Assembly: GCA_949317995.1 (NCBI GenBank)
Contig: OX439052.1
Location: 35,775,932-35,839,931 of the forward strand
DNA from: Acholoe squamosa
Lineage: Eukaryota; Annelida; Polychaeta; Phyllodocida; Polynoidae
Direction of reading: 5' to 3'
DNA length: 64,000 nucleotides
Within the stretch, counting starts at the first letter, position 1. Every line of letters begins with the position of its first letter. The notes below the pieces were generated by a model that had not been told where the DNA came from, ran no database searches, and saw only the letters and a list, made by a program, of their open reading frames with translations. The position numbers and the translations under genes were made by a program. This document shows positions 58,301 to 64,000 of this stretch, one piece after another.

Positions 58301-61300
58301 GTCCGGCTGGGTAAACTGCCATAAATCGACCATCTATCAGCAGTTAGTCAGTGATAGACTAATTGCTGATAAATTGTGAGTAAATACTGATATATATTGA
58401 CTATTTGCTGACAAATTGTGAGTAATTACCGATATATATTGACTAATATCTGACAGATTTTGAGTAATTACTGACATATATGGACTAAGTGTTGTTATAT
58501 AATGACTAAGTACTGGCATTTATTTCATGTTGATATGCCCGAGATACTGACAGCCCATAGCTCTAGCACTCGAGGGCCGTATCGCACACCCCCCGTGCGA
58601 TAACCCGCGAAAATATCACACGCCGAGGTCACGTGACCATTTGATGACGTCATAGCTCCAAGATGGCGATGTAAACAATACCTATGGCGAGTTATTCTGG
58701 TAAATTTGATTCTATTTATCTGATTTAGATGAAAATAACATGAAATAAATGCAAAGGTTCACGAGTATGAGGAATGTCTGGGGGTTATCGCACGCGCCGA
58801 TCAGGTGCCGTATCGCAAGACTCCCGCAGTTATATAGTTATATTGTTACTGAGTACTGACATATATTGATTAATTACTGACAAATAGTGAGTAATAACTA
58901 ATATATATTGACTAATTGCTGATAAATGGCGAGTAATTACTGACATATATTGACTAATATCTGACTAATTGTGAGTACCGTATTCTCCCGCGTAGAAGAG
59001 GCGCTGCACGTATAGGACGCACCCCAAACTAAGCAGAGGCATTTTCATGTATAAGACGCACCTCTTAGGGCTCAATTTTGTAAATCCAGTACATTTCTAT
59101 AGTAAAATTACCCCTCATATAAGACGCACCCCCAACTTGAGAGAAAGCTATAAGACGCCCCAGCATTTTGTTTGGCCTAGAGGACGCGTCTTATACGCGG
59201 GAGTTTACGGTAGTTACTGACATATGTAGACTAATTACTAACATATATTGACTAAATACTGATAAAATGTAAGTAACTACTACCATGCATGACTAATTGC
59301 TGACAAATAGTGAATAATTACTAACATATATTAACTAATTGCTGACAAATAGTCCATAGATACTGACATATTTTTACAAATACCAGTCAAGGCAGGATGC
59401 ACAATTGAATCAATGGCTATTTCTCTGTTATATATTGACTATTTGCTGACAAATTGTGAGTAAATACTGACATGTACTGATAACTGCTGTTTTAGAGTGA
59501 CTAAGTACTGAGTGAGTGAGTAATAGATGTTTAACGCCATTTCGACAGCTAAGGTCATATTCATGGCGAGAACAACATTACACAATTTCACAGAGGAATG
59601 TGTCAGTGCCCGCGCATATGTGCACCACACACATCCTGAGGGGATGGGAAAGATGAGAAGTAGACCCTTTTAAGTGGGCTAGGGAAGCCCACTAATTACT
59701 GACATATATTGACTAATTGCTGACAAATTGTGAGTAAATACTGATATATATATGTTATAGAGTGACTAAGTACTGACATATATTGATTAATTACTGACAA
59801 ATAGTGAGTAATAACTAATATATATTGACTAATTGCTGATAAATGGCGAGTATTTACTGACATATATTGACTAATATCTGACAAATTGTGAGTAGTTACT
59901 GACATAGGTAGACTAAGTGTTGTTATGAAATTAGGTGAAATAAAATTTTGGACTGGGATAAACTTTTGTCAAAACCCCAAATAGATGGTCGATTTATGGC
60001 AGTTTACCCAGCCGGACACAGGACTCATTGACCGTGCGTCCCCGTCTTTAATTGGCTGACAGAGTGGCGTGATCCGTCACCCTCATGCATACTCGCCATT
60101 TGATTGGCTGTTGGTAGTGGCCTGACCCAGTTTCTTCGCGCCAAAAGCCATGTGTTCGCTGGTACTGCTGCAGTAGCTGCAGCACCAGCAAAAGCGCATT
60201 TTGTTTACAGCGTCCTCGTCTATAATTGGCTGACAGAGTGGCGTGATCCGTCACCCTGGTGCATACTCACCATTTGATTGGCTGTTGGGCTGTTGGTAGT
60301 GGCCTGACCCAGTTTTTTCGCGCCAGAAGCCATGTGTTCGCTGGTACTGCTGCAGCACCAGCAAAAGTGCTGTTTGTTTACAATGCAGCGATGTGTCTGC
60401 GTTTTTGGCCCAAATGTGTTGTTATTTGTAAGAAATCTTGCTTTATTGTCGCAGTACACATGGATTATTATCACAACTCGTCCTGGTTTGCCGCATGGTA
60501 CCGAGAAATTGCAGGAAATTGTTCGATTTGAACAAATCATGACACCGCCTGCTGCGCGGCCCCATTGGTGGTCCGATATTGGTGGTCCGAGAACAGGTCT
60601 GTATCATTCTTTCATGAATACCCTCAAAATATCGCTGTAGAGGCCAAAAATGCCGGGGAAAGGCCAAAATAGCCTGAAGACAGAGAGACATCGTTGGGCG
60701 ATAATAGGGTTCCGAGAGAAAAACGATTTTCCAGAGGAGTCCATAGCTGTTTGAATTTTTTTCCTACGATGATTTGGTGGAAAGTTATGGCCATTTTTGT
60801 GATGTCATAGCTTTAAAACATCGATAACTTTGCAGATTTGAAAATAAAGACCGCCATGACGTTCGCCAGCTCGAGCTACCCTTTATCTATAGGTCACACT
60901 ATGGGAAACTCCTATTATTAAGGGAGATATGATTTATTTTGTAAGACTACCAGTTCTTGGACCTCTCTGCCAGTGCCTGGACTGGCGTCTGCCCCCGCGT
61001 CCCAAAAAAGCCTATATTTCGATCCATTCCTTCCTCAAACCTGCCCTTTTTCGCCGGTGACACTTAAAACAGATAGGTTTTGGCTGGAGGTAGGGCGCAG
61101 GTGGACCAGCTCAGGCCGAAAAGGCCGCAAGTCAAAAAAATTATTTCGCTTATTCTTTTCTGAAACAAATTTTTTTGGGGGGCATGTCCTTTAGGGGGAC
61201 GAAACACCCCAGATTGATACCAAACATTCCATATCCGCGCATATTATTTGCATAATTAGCATAATTATGCAGTATCTGGTACTCTTCAATATAATATAGA

Positions 61301-63839
61301 TATGTTCCATTGTTCCCTTATAGAATCCATATGCTTGCAAGTATAAACTACTGACTGCACCTAGTGACTAGTGGAATCTGAATAGTAGAAAAGAAAGACC
61401 CCTCCTCTACCTTTGTATAGCATCAAACAAGTTGTTCAATGGAGGCAGCCATTGCTTGATCACATGCTTAAACCTTTTAGCTCCAAATGAATGGATATCT
61501 TTCCATTTCTCCATTCTCTGGTGTTTGATTGAAAATGTTGACGTCATTCTGTGTTTTAATTTGTGTTTTAATCTGTGTTTTTATGGTACATGTATTGAGT
61601 TTAGGGCTATAACAGGTTAGTGTTAGTGCTATGGTATGATAGTAATTACTCACTTTTTGTCAGCGGTTAATCAATATAATTTTTATGTTAGTAATTACCG
61701 TAAACTCCCGCGTATAAGACGCGTCCTCTACGCCAAACAAATCCCTACTGCGTCTTATAGCATTTCCTCAAGTTTGGGGTGCGTCTTATACGCGGGGTTT
61801 TCCAACATCTCATTTGGGAAAATGCGCCGATGACAGCTTGAACTCATAGCGCCAGCACCGCGGCAGACCGGGAGGTGTCGACGCGCTCGGCGGGTTTGAC
61901 ACCGACCGTGTGCCGATGACAGCTTGAACTCATATAGCCTGCACCGCGGCAGACCGGGAGGTGTCGACGGGCGCTCGGCGGGTTTGACGGCATGACGCCG
62001 ACCGTGTGCCGGTGACAGCTTGAACTCATATAGCCTGCACCGCGGCAGACCGGGAGGTGTTGACGGGCGCTCGGCGGGTTTGACGGCATGACGCCGACCG
62101 TATGACAGCTTGAACTCATATAGCCTGCACCGCGGCAGACCGGGAGGTGTCGACGGGCGCTCGGCGGGTTTGACGGCATGACGCCGACCGTGTGCCGATG
62201 ACAGCTTGAACTCATATAGCCTGCACCGCAGCAGACCGGGAGGTGTCGACGCGCTTAGACTCAACAGGTTGACAATTTTTTGGGGGTGGAGGGTGGGGGG
62301 GTGCGTCTTATACGCGAAACCCCCCCTGCTGAGTTGGGGGGGCGTCTTGTACGGGGGGTTTTTTACAAATCGATTCAGAGGGGTTGGATGCGTCTTCTAC
62401 GCGAACCAGCATACCCTGAGTTTGGGGAGCGTCTTCTACGCGGGAGATTACGGTACTCACTATTTGTTAGCAATTAGTCGAAATATATCAGTATTTGCTC
62501 ACAATTAGTCAGCAATTAGTCAGTATACACCTGGGACTAAGTATTGACATTAAAAAGATTAATGGCATTTTAATCATTTGTGCATCATGCCCAGATTGAC
62601 ATGATGTACTCACATTTTGTCAGTAATTAGTCAAAATATGTCAGAAATAATGCACGATTTGTCAGCAATTAGTCAATATATGTCAGTAATTACTCACTAT
62701 TTGTCAGCAATTAGTCAAACATGGTAGTAGTTACTTACATTTCATCAGCATTTAGTCAATTTATGTTAGTAATTGCGTACTATTAGTCAGCAATTAGTCT
62801 ATATGTCAGTAATTGCTCACTATTTGTCAGCAATTATTAAATATATATTAGTAACTTCTCACTATTTGTCAGCAACTAGTCAATATATATCAGTATTTAC
62901 TCAATTTGTCGGCAATTAGTCAATGTACGTTAGTACTTAGGCACTCTATATCAGCAATTATCAATACATGTCAGTATTTACTCACAATCTGTCAGCAAAT
63001 AGTCAATATATAACAGAGAAATAGCCATTGATTCAATTGTGCATCTTGCCTTGACTGGTATTTGTCAAAATATGTCAGTATCTATGGACTATTTGTCAGC
63101 AATTACTTAATATTATATGTTAGTAATTATTCACTATTTGTCAGCAATTAGTCAAAACATGGTAGTAATTACTTACATTTTATCAGCATTTAGTCAATAT
63201 GTTAGTAATTGTTCACTATTTGTCAGCGATTAGTCAATATATGACAGTATTTATTCACTATTTGTCAGCAATCAGTCAATATATGCCAGTACTTAGTCAT
63301 TATATAACAACACTTAGTCCATATATGTCAGTAATTACTCCAAATTTGTCAGATATTAGTCAATATATGTCAGTACTTACATTTAGTCAATATGTGTCAG
63401 CAATTAGTCTATTTGTCACTCAGATGTAAGCACTGACCGCTTGGTCATTTGACATAGAATTGAGAATACCATTGTCCCATAATAGTATAATTTCACATTG
63501 AGGGGCATCTCCTTAGGACTGAGTCCTTCACCTGTGACATTTTTTGTCAATCCAGTACTGTTCTATAGTAAAATTACCCCTCGTATAAGACGCACCCCAA
63601 ACTTGAAAAAATCCTATAAGACCCCCCAGCCATTTGTTTGGCGTAGAGGACGCGTCTTATACGCGGGAGTTTACGGTAGTGTGCATGATGTATCAAAACA
63701 CTATACAACCGCTTAAGAGTCTCTAAGACTAAGGACATATTTCCTGCTACTGTTTCCTTCAGGCCAGGTGACATATCGGGTGGTACAAGTGGCTGACGAG
63801 CGTAATGGACAACAACTTGCCTTCCAAGCTGGAACTCAG
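46282..63839 (+). CDS. USF: Upstream stimulatory factor (USF), 5' coding exons 1-4, incomplete at right edge
   Basis: Predicted E-box-binding bHLH-zipper transcription factor; only the N-terminal part is in the window. Exons 46282-46313, 53880-53944, 57577-57708 and 63763-63839 join with consistent phases into about 102 codons. The start MDMLDQALEN resembles vertebrate USF2 (MDMLDPGLD). The diagnostic region IASVTPQGTLTLDPSVQYQF, then RADGQGEGQVTYRVVQVADE, matches USF1/USF2 (IQYQFRTE..GGQVTYRVVQV), part of the conserved N-terminal activation region. The bHLH, zipper and USF-specific region must lie in exons beyond 64000. Invertebrates usually have one USF, so I do not choose between vertebrate names. 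Introns are long and full of repeats. Confidence 0.9.
46816..48110. mobile_element. Non-autonomous hAT-like element, 1.3 kb
   Basis: Ends TAGGGATGGGCACC and inverted TAGGGATGGGCGCC are of the form typical of hAT transposons. A perfect 7-bp repeat CTGTGAG (46809-46815 and 48111-48117) flanks it, extendable to 8 with one mismatch. No transposase-like frame is visible, so it would need a helper. Located in USF intron 1. Confidence 0.8.
48832..48974. mobile_element. MITE, CAGGGATGTAAGTC family, copy 4 (diverged)
   Basis: 143 bp, ends CAGGGATGGAAGTC and inverted CAGAGATGGAAGTC, with perfect 6-bp flanks TATGTG (48826-48831 and 48975-48980). The interior differs from the other copies, so it is a subfamily. 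Confidence 0.8.
49019..49294. mobile_element. Harbinger-like MITE, copy 3
   Basis: 276 bp between TTA (49016-49018) and TTA (49295-49297), with complete inverted ends GGGAGTGGTCATTATTTATC. The arms contain GATCAAAGAGGGG and G/C runs, as in the copies at 28122 and 29216. Confidence 0.85.
49300..50689. other. USF intron 1, no gene seen
   Basis: AT-rich sequence; no exon or clear element was identified. Confidence 0.4.
50690..51645 (-). mobile_element. CR1-like LINE remnant (RT end and 3' tail)
   Basis: On the minus strand the RT palm fragment reads NDLPEGLNVKSMLFADDTKV then YKEIRNEADC and WSKEWQLLFHPDKCKVMHIG (51641-51400). Downstream, with several frame changes and stops, come YGAPVW-like and CRLRGDMIEVYELFNKYNC pieces (about 51090-51000). 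The FADDTK and FHPDKCKVMHIG motifs are typical of CR1-group elements. The 5' part (endonuclease, RT fingers) is absent, as usual for truncated insertions. Confidence 0.8.
51650..52320. other. USF intron 1, no gene seen
   Basis: No supported exon or element. Confidence 0.4.
52325..52479. mobile_element. Harbinger-like MITE, copy 4 (one end)
   Basis: Shares the TATAGTAGC..GGCTTTTTTGCTA and AAGAGGGGT segments and ends GTTGATAAATAATGACCACT. The other end is missing. Confidence 0.65.
52490..53879. other. USF intron 1, remaining part
   Basis: Poly(G)/poly(C) runs (53122, 53205, 53281, 53680) and a partial CAGGGACGGATCCACG end (53646) related to the CAGTGGCGGATCC MITEs. No exon before 53880. Confidence 0.4.
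53880..53944 (+). CDS. USF: USF exon 2
   Basis: Acceptor TTCTTTTCAG. Joined to exon 1 it reads SQGDIKADDSTGSDDQVHLA then AE plus one base; donor G|GTAGGT. The acidic, Ser/Asp-rich composition fits the variable USF N terminus. Confidence 0.8.
55072..55321. mobile_element. piggyBac-like MITE with TTAA flanks
   Basis: TTAA CCCTTTAAGGGCTGC at the left and GGCACATAAAGGG TTAA at the right. It is about 250 bp and contains two ATGCAGC/GAGT hairpins. TTAA targets with CCC..GGG ends are the piggyBac hallmark (established knowledge). Located in USF intron 2. Confidence 0.7.
55691..56488. mobile_element. TA-target MITE, copy 5 (long variant)
   Basis: Outer ends are TACCGTAATCTCTCGCACCC and inverted CTTATACGTGAGAGATTACG GTA, about 800 bp apart. 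It contains the GGCGCA(C/T)CC motif theme near both ends and unrelated AT-rich DNA in the middle, so it has captured sequence or been split by other insertions. Confidence 0.65.
57262..57430. mobile_element. piggyBac-like MITE, second copy
   Basis: CCCTTTAAGGGCCGTTGATGCG at the left (shown in part) and TAGCCCTTAAAGGG TTAA at the right, with the GCTGGCGAG/CTCACCGGC hairpin between. The left TTAA is reduced to TTA. Confidence 0.55.
57577..57708 (+). CDS. USF: USF exon 3
   Basis: Acceptor TTGATTTACAG, donor G|GTAAGT. Reads DGGMYVTTGEEGEQAAAIAS then VTPQGTLTLDPSVQYQFRAD, the conserved block preceding GGQVTYRV in USF proteins. Confidence 0.92.
57790..57962. repeat. ATGCAGC/GAGT hairpin repeats
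   Basis: Two tandem imperfect copies of the hairpin repeat (CACCAGTGAGTAACTCGCCA and the half GATGCATGAATGCAACACC). They lie in USF intron 3. Confidence 0.5.
58020..58150. mobile_element. TA-target MITE, copy 6 (left part)
   Basis: TACCGTAAACTCCCGCGTAT, then repeated GTATA(A/G)GACGC motifs. The inverted right end is not present nearby. Confidence 0.65.
58254..58336. repeat. Hairpin of ATGGTCGATTTATGGCAGTT ends
   Basis: 58254-58293 and 58299-58336 are imperfect inverted copies of one sequence. A third copy, in the first orientation, lies at 59985-60018, just past the left minisatellite arm. The array at 58350-59940 is thus bracketed by inverted copies. Confidence 0.6.
58565..58825. repeat. 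Repeat related to 4460-4720 (GTGCGATAACCC)
   Basis: The left edge has CGTATCGCACACCCCCCGTG then CGATAACCC and the right edge has GGGGTTATCGCACGCG. The middle ACATGAAATAAATGCAAAGG matches TTGAGATAAATACAAAGG at about 4600. It interrupts the minisatellite. Confidence 0.6.
58976..59212. mobile_element. TA-target MITE, copy 7, in the minisatellite
   Basis: CCGTATTCTCCCGCGTAGAA to inverted CTTATACGCGGGAGTTTACG G, flanked by TA on both sides. Removing it and one TA gives GTGAGTAGTTACTGAC, which occurs intact at about 59889. That is a direct empty-site proof of a TA target. Confidence 0.88.
59511..59691 (+). mobile_element. SINE-like element, about 181-bp family, copy 3
   Basis: 181 bp, same ends as 40242-40422. 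Flanked by CTAAGTACTG (59501-59510) and CTAATTACTG (59692-59701), a 9/10 match. It inserted into the minisatellite, so it is younger than the array. Confidence 0.82.
60036..60390. repeat. Tandem duplication, period 174 bp, with ATTGG boxes
   Basis: Two copies of a block with ATTGGCTGACAGAGTGGCGT, ATTTGATTGGCTGTTGG and CAGCACCAGCAAAAG. Equivalent points are 60051 and 60225. Each unit carries two inverted CCAAT motifs. A short open frame crosses it, but I do not believe it is a gene. Confidence 0.8.
60391..61695. other. USF intron 3, no gene seen
   Basis: A GC-richer piece (60380-60620) and AT-rich remainder. No exon with USF-like sequence or other recognisable feature. Confidence 0.4.
61696..62455. 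mobile_element. TA-target MITE, copy 8, carrying its own minisatellite
   Basis: CCGTAAACTCCCGCGTATAA at the left and inverted GCGTCTTCTACGCGGGAGAT TACGG at the right, flanked by TA. Removing it and one TA restores GTAATTACTCACTATTTGTC, an intact array unit. Between the ends lies a GC-rich tandem repeat (61828-62250). Confidence 0.85.
61828..62250. repeat. GC-rich minisatellite inside a MITE, about 86-95-bp unit
   Basis: Five units start at about 61828, 61914, 62009, 62103 and 62197 with GATGACAGCTTGAACTCATA and contain GCGGCAGACCGGGAGGTGTC. The regular period leaves long open frames on the minus strand with a repeated PPGLPRCRLYEFKLS block. I regard these as by-products of the repeat. Confidence 0.9.
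62456..63430. repeat. 21-bp-monomer minisatellite, right arm (inverted)
   Basis: The same monomers as at 58350-59940 but reverse complemented (TCAGTAATTACTCACTATTT, GTCAGCAATTAGTCAATATA). Specific non-array landmarks recur in inverted order: 59376-59445 (ACCAGTCAAGGCAGGATGCA) against 62998-63066, and 58440-58530 (GTGTTGTTATATAATGACTA) against 63285-63375. The two arms are a true large inverted duplication. Confidence 0.9.
63555..63678. mobile_element. TA-target MITE, copy 9 (right part)
   Basis: TTACCCCTCGTATAAGACGC to CTTATACGCGGGAGTTTACG GTA. The same interior as 59100-59212 (GTTTGGC(C/G)TAGAGGACGCG). It ends about 85 bp before USF exon 4. Confidence 0.75.
63763..63839 (+). CDS. USF: USF exon 4
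   Basis: Acceptor TTTCCTTCAG, donor CAG|GTAACT. Reads GQVTYRVVQVADERNGQQLA then FQAGTQ and ends in phase 0. This is the signature USF segment. Confidence 0.93.
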
Positions 63840-64000
63840 GTAACTGATAAATATACATGTAGATATATCTTTCTTGCAGTCGCAGATGCCACACCTCCTG
63901 TCATTTTTTCCCCCGATAGGTGAGAGTTGCGCAAGAGACGGAAGAGATATTTTGTGTGGAAAAGGGGCTTTGTAGCGTATGTTAAAATGTCGGGAATTCT

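Larger units (their letters stand above)
58350..59940. repeat. 21-bp-monomer minisatellite, left arm
   Basis: Two alternating monomers, TACTGACATATATTGACTAA(T) and TGCTGACAAATTGTGAGTAA(T), form 42-bp dimers. Good runs are at 58350-58510, 58850-58975, 59215-59350 and 59695-59930. The array is broken by inserted elements at 58565, 58976 and 59511. A block at 58850-58975 is repeated directly at 59765-59900. Confidence 0.9.

Noticed and set aside
60220-60640. Overlapping frames on both strands of about 100 codons
   Set aside because: They span a tandem duplication and overlap on three frames; none has coding character.
61755-62264. 169-codon minus-strand frame with repeated PPGLPRCRLYEFKLS block
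   Set aside because: It lies wholly in a tandem repeat within a MITE. The open frame follows from the repeat period, and overlapping frames are also open.
58350-63430. Periodic repeats as CRISPR array or coding repeats
   Set aside because: Monomers are head-to-tail 21-bp units without spacers, and short open frames come from periodicity.
63921-63990. Possible USF exon after CCCCCGATAG
   Set aside because: The supposed exon start GTGAGAG looks more like a donor, no downstream donor is seen, and the translation VRVAQETEEIF has no clear USF match before a stop.
1-64000. tRNA, rRNA or snRNA genes, and retroviral or Polinton-type elements
   Set aside because: A by-eye scan found no cloverleaf with proper A/B boxes, no rRNA motifs, and no LTR, capsid, envelope or integrase signatures. 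A program such as tRNAscan-SE or an RT/integrase profile search could still find diverged cases.

Overview
This is animal genomic DNA: interrupted genes with consensus GT/AG splice sites, long introns and very dense repeats. The proteins (SRP receptor alpha, a USF-type factor, a J-domain protein) are general metazoan. Repeat density, AT-rich introns and lack of vertebrate-type Alu/L1/MIR sequence suggest a marine invertebrate, perhaps a non-vertebrate deuterostome such as an echinoderm, hemichordate or lancelet. I cannot fix the species from sequence alone.

Layout. (1) 1-19.6 kb: a minus-strand J-domain protein gene. Its main coding exon lies at 18698-19564, and a phase-compatible candidate exon sits at the left edge (1-94). 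The interval between them is filled with non-autonomous DNA transposons (MITEs), including one inserted in another (13.8-14.8 kb). (2) 19.6-31.7 kb: no confident gene. It holds a CpG-richer patch (23.1-23.6 kb), a roughly 20-bp-unit minisatellite (24.0-26.5 kb) split by a TA-flanked element, and a decayed minus-strand LINE (26.5-28.8 kb) with a Harbinger-like MITE inside. (3) 31.7-45.3 kb: a complete minus-strand SRPRA gene. I resolved all 14 coding exons (635 codons plus stop) with consistent phases. Its fourth intron contains a plus-strand, spliced, lysine-rich gene fragment. (4) 45.3-46.3 kb: a head-to-head intergenic promoter region with two perfect CRE palindromes. (5) 46.3 kb to the right edge: the plus-strand 5' part of a USF gene. 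Four coding exons are resolved; the bHLH-zipper exons lie beyond the window. Its introns hold a 1.3-kb hAT-like element, a CR1-like LINE tail, piggyBac-like MITEs and a large 21-bp-monomer minisatellite in two opposite orientations (58.3-63.4 kb).

The genes do not form a pathway. SRPRA anchors SRP-bound ribosomes at the ER, the J protein is a presumed Hsp70 co-chaperone, and USF is an E-box transcription factor. The most notable non-genic content is a set of short element families whose target-site duplications can be read directly: 6 bp for the CAGGGATGTAAGTC family, TA for the CCGTAAACTCCCGCG family, 10-13 bp for a 181-bp SINE-like element, TTA for a Harbinger-like family and TTAA for a piggyBac-like family. 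No CRISPR, rRNA or confident tRNA was seen, and I recognised no retroviral or Polinton-type element. I found no convincing wholly new biological system; the best candidates are listed as findings.
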